Shown here one piece after another: positions 1 to 8,452 of a stretch of DNA of 64,000 bases (its first letter is position 1; every line of letters starts with the position of its first letter). The stretch covers positions 1-64,000 of the forward strand of contig CALVAN010000003.1 in NCBI GenBank assembly GCA_944325555.1, written 5' to 3'. The notes below the pieces were generated by a model, which was not told the DNA's origin, did not search any database, and was given only the letters and a program-made list of their open reading frames with translations. This DNA is from Candidatus Gastranaerophilales bacterium. Its GTDB lineage: Bacteria; Cyanobacteriota; Vampirovibrionia; Gastranaerophilales; Gastranaerophilaceae. The position numbers were made by a program, and so were the translations under genes.

Positions 1-309
1 GTTCTTGAGGCAAAAAGAAAAAACGAACCAAAAAAGAAAAACACGCTGTATCAAAAGAGATTTTAAAACTCAGAAACGAAAATTTCCGTCCACTCACAAA
101 ATGTAAAATTCGGTACGGTAAATTTTCATTCCTTCGTTTAAAAATCTCTAATCAAAGTTCCGTCAGGGCTTCGCCCCGAACCCCCTACGGCTTACAAAGT
201 AAGCCGTTATAGCTTTTTGCTATCTGGTTTAAATAAAATGCTTTTTCCATAATAAATATTATCAATGTACAAACAATTTATTTTTACAAAATAAATTCCA
301 AAAATTTTC
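1..309. other. Intergenic region with dispersed repeat
   Basis: No credible gene is seen between the window start and the end of the aldo/keto reductase gene. The first 60 bases are purine-rich and resemble a stretch near 38.15 kb. They are followed by AT-rich sequence and then by a GC-rich 45-bp block listed separately. A second small stem, AGCTTTTTGCTAT, follows it. The region may be the edge of a larger repeat unit that extends left of the window. Confidence 0.5.
163..207. repeat. 45-bp dispersed repeat, copy 1
   Basis: These 45 bases recur without a mismatch at 38285-38329. The block holds a short stem GGGCTTCGCCCC and a perfect hairpin ACGGCTTAC-AAA-GTAAGCCGT. In both places it lies about 110-160 bp after an A/G-rich stretch containing GAACCAAAA. 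It is much richer in G+C than its surroundings. It behaves like an intergenic repeat (REP-like or a small non-autonomous element). The function is unknown. Confidence 0.8.
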
Positions 310-1314
310 TTAATCTTTAAATTCACGTGCTTTTACGGAACCGAGTTTATGAATATCTTCATCAGTCCTGTTGCCGTAAATAGTGATTTTGTTCAATTCC
401 GTTTCTATGTTATTAAACTCTTCATCAGTCAATACAACATCTGCCGCACCGAGGTTTTCAATAACTCTTTCATCTTTTCTCATTCCCGGAATCGGTACTA
501 CATGCGGATATTTATGCAGCATCCAGGCAAGAGATAATTGAGCCGGCGTAACGCCTTTCTTGTCCGCAACTGCGTGCAGCAAATCCAATAGCGGCTGATT
601 CTTTTCAACGTTTTCCGGATTGAATCTTGTTATAACACGCCTTACATCATCGCCCTTGTATTCCATATTTTTGTTATACTTTCCGCTCAAAAATCCGGAT
701 GCCATAGGTGAAAATGCAACAAATCCGATATTCAACTCCTGACAAGTCGGAATTACATCTTTTTCAAACATTCGCTCCATCATGGAATATTCGCTTTGGA
801 TGGCTGTTAAAGGTGTTATTGCGTGGGCTTTTCTTATCTGTTCTTCCGTTGATTGTGATTGCCCCCAGGCACGGATTTTTCCTTCTTTTATGAATTCGCC
901 CATCCATTGTGCAACCTCTTCAACGTTAGAATCCAGAGGAACCCTGTGCTCGTAATAAATATCTATATAATCTGTCTGAAGTCTTTTTAAAGAGTCATTG
1001 AGCGCATTTGTTACGCCTTTTTTGCTTAATTTACCTTCGGGAATTTCCTGTCCGGGTTGGAATACCGGAACGAATTTTGTTGTTAAAATGATTTTATCTC
1101 TAAATGGTTTTACTGCTTTGCCGACAAGTTCTTCATTTACATAAGGACCGTAGGCTTCTGCCGTATCAAACAGAGTGCAGCCCAAATCATAGGCTTTGTG
1201 TATAAGTCTGATGGATTCTTCTTCCGGCGGTATTGCTCCGTAACCGTGGCTGAAACCCATGCAGCCCATACCAACGGAAGAAACTTCAATATTTCTTAGC
1301 TTTCTGTATTTCAT
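310..1314 (-). CDS. Aldo/keto reductase
   Basis: This 334-residue protein is a full-length aldo/keto reductase, an NAD(P)H-dependent cytosolic oxidoreductase that reduces aldehydes and ketones. The family tetrad is visible as Asp50 and Tyr55 (in FDTAEAYG), Lys80 and His123. The N-terminal GMGCMGFSHGYG and the barrel-end PGMRK match the plant-type/YakC-like AKR branch. The gene lies 28 bp downstream of a TetR-family regulator on the same strand, so the two probably form one transcript repressed by that regulator. The true substrate cannot be told from sequence. Confidence 0.93.
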   Translation of the reverse strand: MKYRKLRNIEVSSVGMGCMGFSHGYGAIPPEEESIRLIHKAYDLGCTLFDTAEAYGPYVNEELVGKAVKPFRDKIILTTKFVPVFQPGQEIPEGKLSKKGVTNALNDSLKRLQTDYIDIYYEHRVPLDSNVEEVAQWMGEFIKEGKIRAWGQSQSTEEQIRKAHAITPLTAIQSEYSMMERMFEKDVIPTCQELNIGFVAFSPMASGFLSGKYNKNMEYKGDDVRRVITRFNPENVEKNQPLLDLLHAVADKKGVTPAQLSLAWMLHKYPHVVPIPGMRKDERVIENLGAADVVLTDEEFNNIETELNKITIYGNRTDEDIHKLGSVKAREFKD

Positions 1315-1342
1315 AACTCATTCCTTTCTGTTTTTTGTCAGC

Positions 1343-1945
1343 TTAATTTAAATATGGTTCAAATATTGCTTTAAGCTGTATATTACAAAATTTATTAGTC
1401 CAATTAAGCGGTTCAAACTTTCCGTCAGACATGCACCAGCAGGTCATCATCCCGTAAAGTTCGCTTATAATAATGTGTGTAAGCAGTTCTACTGGGGTAT
1501 TCTCTTTCAGCTCTTTGTTTTTTATTGCTGCGTTAAGTATTTCTTTTAGCATCGCCACATCGTATGCCCATTTTTGACCGTCTTTGTTGTCAGGAACATT
1601 ATTCGGATCCAGAACATCCTTTGTCCATTGTCTGCATACATGGATTCCGCAGGATTCTACACATTCCATAAACCGGTGAAAATAATGGCTAAGTTTTTCA
1701 ATTATTTTTAAATGGTTCATATTCTGCAGCTCTTGAGCAATTTCGTTAAAGGGTACTCTGCTTATATCCAGCACAATATCTTCTTTGCGTTTAAAGTATG
1801 TATAAAATGTGCCTTTGGCAACACCGGCTTTATGGGTGATGTCTTCAACATTTATTGCGTCAAATCCCTTTTCTTTGATAAGTTCAAGTCCTGCTGTAAT
1901 AAGCTTGCGTCTTGTTTCTTGCGCTGCTGATTGTCTTTTGTTCAT
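1343..1945 (-). CDS. TetR/AcrR-family transcriptional regulator
   Basis: This 200-residue protein has a typical TetR N-terminal helix-turn-helix at about residues 26-55 (INVEDITHKAGVAKGTFYTY), where the FYxYF signature is evident. The remainder is helical and poorly conserved, as expected for a ligand-binding and dimerisation domain. It sits directly upstream of the aldo/keto reductase and probably represses both genes through the tandem palindromes just upstream of its start. The likely inducer is a reactive carbonyl or xenobiotic, which is inference from the neighbour. Confidence 0.9.
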   Translation of the reverse strand: MNKRQSAAQETRRKLITAGLELIKEKGFDAINVEDITHKAGVAKGTFYTYFKRKEDIVLDISRVPFNEIAQELQNMNHLKIIEKLSHYFHRFMECVESCGIHVCRQWTKDVLDPNNVPDNKDGQKWAYDVAMLKEILNAAIKNKELKENTPVELLTHIIISELYGMMTCWCMSDGKFEPLNWTNKFCNIQLKAIFEPYLN

Positions 1946-1991
1946 ATCTTTGAAACCCGTTTTTTATTTGATAGTTTTAATATAACATTTT

Positions 1992-2020
1992 ATTGACTAC
2001 AAGTCAATGACCTTGGGTCA
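1992..2020. promoter_or_regulatory. Tandem palindromic operator of the TetR gene
   Basis: Two adjoining palindromes lie 47-75 bp upstream of the TetR start. The first is ATTGACT-ACA-AGTCAAT (1992-2008). The second is TGACC-TTG-GGTCA (2008-2020). Both are in the size range of TetR-family half-site pairs. Autorepression is inferred from position. Confidence 0.6.
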
Positions 2021-2050
2021 ATAAAATAACTTTTGATAAAAAAGCAAAAT

Positions 2051-2080
2051 AAAAGCTCCGAAAATATTTCCGGAGCTTTT
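2051..2080. terminator. Hairpin terminator, probably bidirectional
   Basis: The stem AAAAGCTCCG / CGGAGCTTTT encloses a 10-base loop and sits between the TetR gene's upstream region and the end of the DUF4013 gene. It should end the minus-strand transcript of the two DUF4013 genes. Confidence 0.75.
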
Positions 2081-2102
2081 ATTTTTTATTTAAAAATTGG
2101 GT

Positions 2103-2882
2103 TTACTCTGCAGGCTGTGCATCGATGGTTTTTTCTTTTGCACAAAGTACAAATTGTGCAGTTAATTCTGCTGCAACAAGATATGTATAAAAATACAGAA
2201 CGGGAACAAATATCAATCCCACAATTGTTGCACTCAGTATGGAAATAACTATTTGCGTCAACACTGAAAGCGCAAGGAAAAGTAATATTAGTATGCAATA
2301 ATTGCCTACATTGCCTTTCAGCATTGCAAAAGCATCGTTAAAATTGACATAGGCTAAAATTTTTAACTCTTTGAAGAAGTTTGCCATCATAAGCGGACCA
2401 AACACAAGTGTAAGCAGATAAACAAGCAGATTAAATGCTCCGAGTAAGGTTAACAGTATAAATGCTGCCGGATGAAAAGCGTTGTTTCCCAAAACAAAAA
2501 ACAAGCAAATCATAAAAATAACGGTCAGAACAAGAACCGGCAGAATATAAATAAACATACCGACAAAATATTTTAAACCGGTTTTCAGCATTTTTCCGAA
2601 TTCGTTCCAGTCAGGTAAAAACGGGTTGGAATAATTTATTCGTCTGTTGCCTGTTTGTGCAAAATATCCTGCTAAAAGAAGCGCTAATAAAATTGAAAAT
2701 ACAAAACACAAGAAAAATGATAATATTGTAACTATTTTTGACAGAGTGAATATATATGCCAGAAGTGGCATTATATATATTGCGCAAGCTGCAAGCACAA
2801 TACCTGAACCGGCAAGTAATTTGTTTACCCAGCCCGGATCTTTAGATATGTACGTTAATGATTTTTCAAAATCCAGTTCCAT
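2103..2882 (-). CDS. DUF4013-type integral membrane protein
   Basis: This 259-residue polytopic membrane protein has about six hydrophobic segments spread over the whole length. An N-terminal amphipathic helix (FEKSLTYISKDPGWVNKLL) and the central PDWNEFGKML fit the DUF4013 family. Nothing is known of the activity of this family. The gene is 23 bp downstream of a paralogue of identical length and layout, so the pair arose by tandem duplication and is probably co-transcribed. A strong terminator follows it. Confidence 0.75.
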   Translation of the reverse strand: MELDFEKSLTYISKDPGWVNKLLAGSGIVLAACAIYIMPLLAYIFTLSKIVTILSFFLCFVFSILLALLLAGYFAQTGNRRINYSNPFLPDWNEFGKMLKTGLKYFVGMFIYILPVLVLTVIFMICLFFVLGNNAFHPAAFILLTLLGAFNLLVYLLTLVFGPLMMANFFKELKILAYVNFNDAFAMLKGNVGNYCILILLFLALSVLTQIVISILSATIVGLIFVPVLYFYTYLVAAELTAQFVLCAKEKTIDAQPAE

Positions 2883-2905
2883 TTTATTTCTCCTTTATTT
2901 TTATT

Positions 2906-3673
2906 CTACTTTTCTTCAAGGTTTTTTGATTCGTTATCAATTTGGACAAAACGGGCAGTTAAAATGCCGCATACAATGTTTATGTATATTGAAACAAAAG
3001 GTATTAACAAAATACCGATAATTGTTAATGCAAGCAATAATACAGACGTATTACAAATCACACCCATTGCAAGTATCAGTAAAACAAGAACAAGATAGTC
3101 CATTGCATTGTTTTTTAAAAGTTTGTATGCTGCAGAAAAATTTAAGAATTCAAACGGATTAAAATCTTTTATAAAATTTGCGTTAAACAATGGATAAAGC
3201 AGCATATAAATAAGGTAGAAAATTTCTGCGATTATATTAACACCTGCCGATACCAGCTTATAACTTTCAGATGCTTCGGATTGAATATCTAAATAATGTA
3301 TAAGCGATAATCCGATTGCGCCTACAAATAGCAGAGGCAGGTGGAATAACACTGAACCCAATGCCGCTTTAAAGCCCACAAACAAATGCGAGCCGAAATT
3401 ACTCCACTCAGGAAGTTTTGTTTCAGAATCGGTGATATAATCGTGGGCCATTTGCAGTATGTATCCGTAAACTGCTAAGCCGATAATAACAGAAAGCAGT
3501 GTACACAAAATCAATAACGGTAAAAATGCTTTTGGAGCAAGCCATATTGAACAAATCAGAATAAAAATTAATGCAACTATCGCAATAGTAAACAAACAGC
3601 CTATCACAATTTTTTCTATCCATCTGTCGTCATTTTTTACAAAAGAAAGTATTTTTTCTAAATCGTATTTCAT
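2906..3673 (-). CDS. DUF4013-type integral membrane protein (paralogue)
   Basis: This is the upstream member of a tandem pair of DUF4013-like membrane proteins. The start is placed at the ATG at 3673 (MKYDLEKIL) because a GGAG ribosome site lies six bases before it; a TTG four codons upstream overlaps that site. The N-terminal helix ILSFVKNDDRWIEK matches the equivalent region of the next gene, and LPEWSNFGSHL matches the family's central segment. About six membrane spans are predicted. The function is unknown. Confidence 0.75.
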   Translation of the reverse strand: MKYDLEKILSFVKNDDRWIEKIVIGCLFTIAIVALIFILICSIWLAPKAFLPLLILCTLLSVIIGLAVYGYILQMAHDYITDSETKLPEWSNFGSHLFVGFKAALGSVLFHLPLLFVGAIGLSLIHYLDIQSEASESYKLVSAGVNIIAEIFYLIYMLLYPLFNANFIKDFNPFEFLNFSAAYKLLKNNAMDYLVLVLLILAMGVICNTSVLLLALTIIGILLIPFVSIYINIVCGILTARFVQIDNESKNLEEK

Positions 3674-3744
3674 ATAAGACTCCAATTTTTTGTGTTATTG
3701 CAATTATACACTTTTTTAAATTTTTTTATAGGTGCATATATATG

Positions 3745-3784
3745 AAAAAGCAGTTCTTTTATTTGTGGTTAAGAGCTGCTTTTT
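3745..3784. terminator. Hairpin terminator downstream of surE
   Basis: The stem AAAAAGCAGTTCTT / AAGAGCTGCTTTTT has one wobble pair and a 12-base loop. It has T-rich flanks on both sides and lies between the surE stop and the DUF4013 pair. Confidence 0.75.
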
Positions 3785-3808
3785 GGTTTATAAAATTTTA
3801 GTTTGTTA

Positions 3809-4633
3809 TTACTTTTTCTTTTTTGTATCTTTTTCTACCGGTGCAAACCAGTCGCAGGTATGTTCTTCACAAAAAGCTTTTTCCAAGTCCTTCATAATAC
3901 TTTGATGTGTCATCTCAAAGGTTATTGGAGTAATGGAAACTTTGTTTTGTCGTACTGCATTGATGTCTGTGCCGTCATTTTCGTCGTATTCTATCAATTC
4001 ACCGGCAAGCCAGTAGTATGTTTTTCCTCTGGGGTCAATACGTTTGTCATATTTGCTGGTAAACATTCTTGTACCCAGTTTTGTTATGGCAATGCCTGCA
4101 ATATCTTCTGCTTCTAAAGATGGAAAATTGATATTAAGAATGGATTTTTGCGGGAAGTTAATATCCTTAATTTTGTTGACAAATTTAGCCATAAAGTTTG
4201 CTGCAAAGGCAAAGTTTTCTACTTCATAATGCAACCCCGCAAGTGAGGTCGCAATTGCCGGAAAACCGAGCATAGCGCCTTCCAGCGCACAGCTTACAGT
4301 ACCGGAGTATAAAATATCCGCCCCGAGGTTAGGACCATGGTTGATACCGGAGATAACCAGATCAGGCATTTCATGCGGTTCCAAAATTGCGCTTAAACCT
4401 ATTTTTACACAGTCGCCGGGGGTACCTGTTGTTACCCAGTTCCTTTTTGCTCCGAATTTAGGGTCAAGCTCTTCAACCCTTAAGGGAGTATGTAGAGTCA
4501 ATGAATGTCCTGCTGCACTGCGTTCTCTGTCAGGTGCAATTACATAAACGTCATGTTCGCAGCTCAAAGCTTCCGTCAACGCTCTGATTCCGTTTGCCAT
4601 AAGACCATCGTCATTTGAGATAAGTATGTTCAT
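3809..4633 (-). CDS. surE: 5'-nucleotidase / survival protein SurE
   Basis: SurE is a cytosolic, metal-dependent nucleoside monophosphate phosphatase linked to nucleotide salvage and stationary-phase survival. The protein opens with the family's metal-binding ISNDDG and contains the expected GTPGDCV, SGINHGPNLG and SGTVSCALEG motifs. The start is set at the ATG at 4633 because AGGAG lies at a good distance, whereas the in-frame GTG at 4642 nearly touches that site. The C-terminus ends in a lysine run. It follows pyrG with about 100 bp between them, so the two nucleotide-metabolism genes may be co-transcribed. Confidence 0.95.
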   Translation of the reverse strand: MNILISNDDGLMANGIRALTEALSCEHDVYVIAPDRERSAAGHSLTLHTPLRVEELDPKFGAKRNWVTTGTPGDCVKIGLSAILEPHEMPDLVISGINHGPNLGADILYSGTVSCALEGAMLGFPAIATSLAGLHYEVENFAFAANFMAKFVNKIKDINFPQKSILNINFPSLEAEDIAGIAITKLGTRMFTSKYDKRIDPRGKTYYWLAGELIEYDENDGTDINAVRQNKVSITPITFEMTHQSIMKDLEKAFCEEHTCDWFAPVEKDTKKKK

Positions 4634-4734
4634 ATTGCGCACACTCCTGTATCATGTTTTCCTATATTATAAATACCCATTTTTCAAGAAAAATAACACT
4701 TTTTTCTTATCTTTTCTTAATTTGTTAAATTTCT

Positions 4735-6348
4735 TTAAACTCCTTTGTTTTTACTTATAGCATTTATTAAACCTTCGAACAAGGGATGCGGGTGTTCCGG
4801 ACGGGATTTAAATTCAGGGTGGAACTGACATGCAACAAACCAGTCGTTTTTGGGATATTCCACTATCTCACAAAGCTGACCGTCCGGTGACATCCCTGAA
4901 AATACAAGCCCTGCGTCTTCTATCTGTTTTTTGTATTCATTGTTAACTTCGTATCTATGGCGGTGTCTTTCGGAAATTGTTTTAACCTTTCCGTAAGCAT
5001 CATATGCTTTTGTACCTTTTTGCAATACGCAGTCAAATTTTCCGAGCCTCATTGTACCGCCGAGTTCGTCTATATTTTTTTGCTCAGGCATAAAGTCTAT
5101 GACAGGATAAGGAGTACCTTCGTTAAACTCTGTTGAATTTGCACCTTTTAAACCGACAACATGTCTGGCATATTCAATAACAGTACATTGCATACCGAGA
5201 CACAAGCCCAAAAACGGCAGATTGTTTTCTCTTGCGTATCTGATTGCATTAAGCTTGCCTTCGATACCTCTTACTCCAAATCCTCCCGGTACAACAAGAC
5301 CGTCCACATCGGAGAGAATCTCTTTTGCCTTTGCCATATCGGTGCATTCTTCGGAATTTATCCATTTTATTTCTATTTTTGCATCTTTATGGTAGCCGGC
5401 ATGTTTTAGCGCCTCTACAACCGAAATATATGCATCCGACAGGTTTGTGTATTTGCCTGCTATGGCTATTTTAAAGGTGTGTTTAGGGTTTCTTATTTTT
5501 TCAACAAGCTTTTTCCAGGAATCAAGATTCGGTTTTTTATCCAAAAGCTGCAGCCTTTGCAGTACAACATGAGCCATCTGCTGTTCTTCCAAAGCCAAAG
5601 GAACTTCATAAATAGACTTCATATCCTTGCATTCGATAACAGCATCAACGGGAACTGAACAAAACAGCGATAATTTTTCTTTTTCTTTTTTGGGAAGAGG
5701 CTTTGATGTTCTGCAAACAAGTATTTCAGGTTGAATACCGTAGCTTCTTAAAACGGAAACGCTGTGCTGTGACGGCTTTGTTTTTAACTCTCCCGACGTA
5801 GGCAAATACGGTAAAAGCGTAACATGGATGGAAAGACTGTTGCCGAATCCTGCTTCTGTTCTGAATTGTCTTATGGCTTCAATAAAAGGCAAGCTCTCAA
5901 TGTCCCCTATTGTGCCGCCGACTTCAGTAATAAGGAAATCAGGCTTAAACTGTGTTGCGGCTTTTTTGATTCTCGATTTTATCTCATTTGTAATATGCGG
6001 AATTGTTTGAACTGTTGCACCGAGGTATTCGCCTTTTCTTTCTTTTTTAATAACAGTTTGGTATATGCTGCCCGAGGTTACGTTGTTTATTTTCCCTAAA
6101 GAAGTATCGGTAAATCTTTCATAATGTCCCAAATCAAGGTCGGTTTCCGCACCGTCATCCGTAACAAAAACCTCTCCGTGCTGAAACGGGCTCATGGTAC
6201 CGGGGTCAACATTTATGTAGGGGTCAAATTTTTGTATGACAACAGAAAATCCTCTGGATTTTAAAAGTCTGCCTAAAGATGCTGCCACAATCCCTTTCCC
6301 CAGTGATGAAACAACACCGCCTGTTACAAAAATATACTTTGTTGCCAT
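4735..6348 (-). CDS. pyrG: CTP synthase
   Basis: PyrG makes CTP from UTP, ATP and glutamine. At 537 residues it has the normal length. The synthetase half starts with [17 protein letters not shown], the ATP loop, and contains [21 protein letters not shown]. The glutamine amidotransferase half has the nucleophile in LGLCLGMQC (near residue 382) and the His/Glu pair in [12 protein letters not shown] strong bidirectional terminator separates it from gatC upstream, so it should have its own promoter in the 50 bp before its start. Confidence 0.98.
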   Translation of the reverse strand: MATKYIFVTGGVVSSLGKGIVAASLGRLLKSRGFSVVIQKFDPYINVDPGTMSPFQHGEVFVTDDGAETDLDLGHYERFTDTSLGKINNVTSGSIYQTVIKKERKGEYLGATVQTIPHITNEIKSRIKKAATQFKPDFLITEVGGTIGDIESLPFIEAIRQFRTEAGFGNSLSIHVTLLPYLPTSGELKTKPSQHSVSVLRSYGIQPEILVCRTSKPLPKKEKEKLSLFCSVPVDAVIECKDMKSIYEVPLALEEQQMAHVVLQRLQLLDKKPNLDSWKKLVEKIRNPKHTFKIAIAGKYTNLSDAYISVVEALKHAGYHKDAKIEIKWINSEECTDMAKAKEILSDVDGLVVPGGFGVRGIEGKLNAIRYARENNLPFLGLCLGMQCTVIEYARHVVGLKGANSTEFNEGTPYPVIDFMPEQKNIDELGGTMRLGKFDCVLQKGTKAYDAYGKVKTISERHRHRYEVNNEYKKQIEDAGLVFSGMSPDGQLCEIVEYPKNDWFVACQFHPEFKSRPEHPHPLFEGLINAISKNKGV

Positions 6349-6402
6349 TTTATACCCCTATCTAGTCACTTCTTATATATTGTGAAATTTTATTTATAAG
6401 TT

Positions 6403-6436
6403 AAAAAGCTTAGAGGGTGCGTCCTCTAAGCTTTTT
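6403..6436. terminator. Strong bidirectional terminator between gatC and pyrG
   Basis: A 14-bp perfect stem AAAAAGCTTAGAGG / CCTCTAAGCTTTTT has a six-base loop. The A and T runs at either end let it work in both directions. On the minus strand it ends the gatC transcript. Confidence 0.9.
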
Positions 6437-6443
6437 AAAGTTT

Positions 6444-6725
6444 TTAATTAATCTTAGGAACCCTGAAAAATCCGTCCTCTTTTAATGGTGCGTTTGCCAT
6501 TAGTTCCTCTTTTGTATTTTCACTGACTACAACATCTTCTCTCATAACGTTAACCATAGGTATTGCGTGACTCATTGGTTCAACGCCTGTTGTGTCAACT
6601 TCATTCATTTGTTCAACATATTTTAAAATATCGCCGAGCTGTTTGGAAAATTTTTCTTTTTCTTCTTCGCTAAGTTCAAGTCTGGCGAGTTTTGCAACGT
6701 GTTCAACGTCTTTTATTGTAATCAT
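6444..6725 (-). CDS. gatC: Glutamyl-tRNA(Gln) amidotransferase subunit C
   Basis: GatC is the small stabilising subunit of the GatCAB complex, which converts Glu-tRNA(Gln) and Asp-tRNA(Asn) to the amidated forms. The sequence shows the usual VEHVAKLARLELSEEE helix and the conserved central segment with NEVDTTGVEPMSH, and ends in the typical REDV...APLKEDGFFRVPKI. The start is placed at the ATG at 6725, six bases after a GGAG site; a TTG four codons upstream overlaps that site. Partners gatA and gatB are not in the window. Confidence 0.93.
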   Translation of the reverse strand: MITIKDVEHVAKLARLELSEEEKEKFSKQLGDILKYVEQMNEVDTTGVEPMSHAIPMVNVMREDVVVSENTKEELMANAPLKEDGFFRVPKIN

Positions 6726-6830
6726 TTTCTTCTCCAACCAAATATGTATTATTTATTATTAACATGTCCGCATAAAAAATGCCATGGTTTGTTGTGTTTT
6801 TTTTACATAAGATTTTTTGCAAAAGAAAAA

Positions 6831-6851
6831 CCGCCTTGATTTCAAAGCGGC
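6831..6851 (-). terminator. Terminator of rpsP
   Basis: Read on the minus strand, GCCGCTTTGAAATCAAGGCGG forms a short stem with a GAAA-containing loop and is followed by TTTTTCTTTT. It lies 37 bp after the rpsP stop. Confidence 0.7.
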
Positions 6852-6887
6852 TTAATAAGTGTTCTTTTCCCCTGTTAATAACTTTGC

Positions 6888-7292
6888 TTATGCTTCAGCT
6901 TCAGCAGGAGCTTCTTCAGAAGCGGGTGCTTCTGCCTCTTGAGCTGCAGCTTCTGCAGCAGCGGCTTCAGCCTGTGCTTTAGCTTCTTTTTCTGCTTCTA
7001 ATTTAGCTAAAGCTTTTTTGGAAAGTTTCTTTTCTGTTTTTTGTTTGTAGTTCAAAGTACCGTCTTCGTTGCAGTTGTTGATAAGGTATTGAACTGTTTC
7101 TGAAGGTTGAGCACCTTTTGAAATCCATTCTAAAGCAGTAGCTTTATCCAATTTCATTTCTTTTGTTTTAGGATTGTAATGTCCTAATTCGCAGATAGGT
7201 CTGCCTTCTCTTTTTTGTAAATCGTTTATAACAACAATTCTGAAAGTCGGGTTCTTTTTGTATCCGAGTCTTTTTAATCTGATTTTAACCAT
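6888..7292 (-). CDS. rpsP: 30S ribosomal protein S16
   Basis: S16 is a small-subunit ribosomal protein needed for 30S assembly. The first 80 residues carry the family pattern (MVKIRLKRLGYKKNPTFRIV, RPICELGHYNPKT, GAQPSETV). The protein is 134 residues long, about 50 more than usual. The extra C-terminus is almost all Ala, Glu and Lys and looks like a flexible acidic tail, as seen in some other lineages. It is the only gene of its transcript here; the common partners rimM and trmD are absent. Confidence 0.96.
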   Translation of the reverse strand: MVKIRLKRLGYKKNPTFRIVVINDLQKREGRPICELGHYNPKTKEMKLDKATALEWISKGAQPSETVQYLINNCNEDGTLNYKQKTEKKLSKKALAKLEAEKEAKAQAEAAAAEAAAQEAEAPASEEAPAEAEA

Positions 7293-7332
7293 TTTTGGCC
7301 TGTTCTCCTGTTCGATTTTTTTGTAAATACTT

Positions 7333-7389
7333 ACCCTCAGGCGGTCTTTCAGCCATAAGACCCTTTACGAGAGGATTGTTCCCTCGGGT
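7333..7389 (-). ncRNA. Candidate structured leader RNA of rpsP
   Basis: The minus-strand leader of rpsP folds by eye into a three-stem junction. The closing stem pairs ACCC (7389-7386) with GGGT (7336-7333). One arm is GAGG/CCTC with the loop GAACAAT or similar (7385-7371). The other arm is GGTCTT/AAGACC (7362-7343). A Shine-Dalgarno-like AGGAG follows before the ATG. Position suggests autoregulation by a ribosomal protein or a metabolite. I do not recognise a described riboswitch class. Confidence 0.4.
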
Positions 7390-7697
7390 TTCGGTTAATT
7401 TAATCAAACCACAAGCATATTTCAGAATCAACAGAAATTTTATATGTTTTTCTCACTTGTGTCGCTGTAATGCAATTCAAAGTAAATATAAATTTTCGGC
7501 AATTTCTTTGAATATTATTGTACAAAAAGGTTTTGAGCCTGCTAAAACAGCGATGTTTATAAGAAAAAATCTGATTTTAATGCGGTAAGTTGTTAAGTTA
7601 TGTAACAAATTGTTGTTTTTTTGAAATTTGAACGTTTAAAAAGACTTTATATATATGTGATTCATGCAGTATAATATAAGGGTAGGATGGTTATAAA
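7390..7697. promoter_or_regulatory. Divergent intergenic region between rpsP and the 7698 gene
   Basis: This AT-rich region must hold the rpsP promoter (minus) and that of the gene at 7698 (plus). For the plus strand, TATAAT at 7670-7675 is preceded by TGCAG. The transcript would start about 15 bp before the ribosome site at 7683-7686. I see no gene in it. Confidence 0.5.
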
Positions 7698-8042
7698 ATG
7701 AGTGTACCGTATCCAGACAATTTAGGTTATTTTATGTTGAAATTAGTTGAAAACCAAGTAAAGAAAACACTAAACAACGCAGATGAAATAATGGACGCTA
7801 TCAGGTCAGCGCGGCGTGAAATAAAGGAGCGTATTGAGTACCTTGAGTCTCAACTTTCGGATGACAATATTGAAGCCGAAAGAGAAATTGCTGTGCTGAT
7901 TCGGCAAGACCAGTATTTTGAAACCCTTGAGGGTAAACAAAAGTCTGAGCTTAACGCTATTTTCTTTGCAGGCAGGAAATTGAATGACAATTGCATTTAT
8001 CCTGACGTGCTGCAGTGGTATCAGCCGCAAAGTGATGAGTGA
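7698..8042 (+). CDS. Small conserved-looking cytosolic protein, unknown
   Basis: I do not recognise this 114-residue protein. It has no signal peptide or membrane span. The central third is charged and helical (IRSARREIKERIEYLESQLS), probably a short coiled coil, followed by a compact C-terminus ending in PDVLQWYQPQ. It has a good -10 box (7670-7675), an AGGA ribosome site 11 bases before the ATG, and its own terminator, so it is a real single-gene transcript. Confidence 0.7.
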   Translation: MSVPYPDNLGYFMLKLVENQVKKTLNNADEIMDAIRSARREIKERIEYLESQLSDDNIEAEREIAVLIRQDQYFETLEGKQKSELNAIFFAGRKLNDNCIYPDVLQWYQPQSDE

Positions 8043-8084
8043 TAGCGATATAAATTTTTATACAATTGTGGACTAACAGATAAA

Positions 8085-8115
8085 ATGTCGGAGTTATGCT
8101 CCGGCATTTTTCTGT
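8085..8115 (+). terminator. Rho-independent terminator
   Basis: The stem ATGTCGGAG / CTCCGGCAT (one G-T pair, five-base loop) is followed by TTTTCTGTTTT. It ends the gene at 7698-8042. Confidence 0.85.
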
Positions 8116-8452
8116 TTTGCTTTAAAACCGTAGGGGCGACAGGGAGAGTACTTCCCTATGCAGCCAATTCTGCTTCGCCCTTGTTCGGTTTTAGTTATCT
8201 GAAAATATGCATTTTCAGCGAATTAGATTATTTTCCGTTATTTCTCCTCAAAACTATATACATCTTTTATAAATAAAAAAAATTTTTTGTTAAAATTGCT
8301 TAATTCCCTTATTTTGTTAAGAATTAGTTTACATTTCATAAAAAACTAACAAAAAATTATCTGTTGTTTTTTTACTTATATGGTATAATAAGCAATCATA
8401 ATTGTGATAAAACTGTATCGCTAAGGTGTGTAAAACTTGGAGGACATATAAA
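8116..8452. other. Intergenic region with long imperfect hairpin and promoter
   Basis: Bases 8124-8192 form a long imperfect inverted repeat: AAAACCG pairs with CGGTTTT at the ends and GGCG pairs with CGCC inside. It is G+C-richer than its surroundings and could be a small repeat element or RNA. A promoter for the next gene is seen at 8361-8389 (CTGTTG, 17 bp, TATAAT) with an extended TGG before the -10. The leader is about 60 bases. No gene is seen. Confidence 0.5.

Noticed and set aside
7295-7588. 97-codon plus-strand frame upstream of rpsP
   Set aside because: It is antisense to the rpsP leader, lacks a ribosome site and conflicts with the structured leader.
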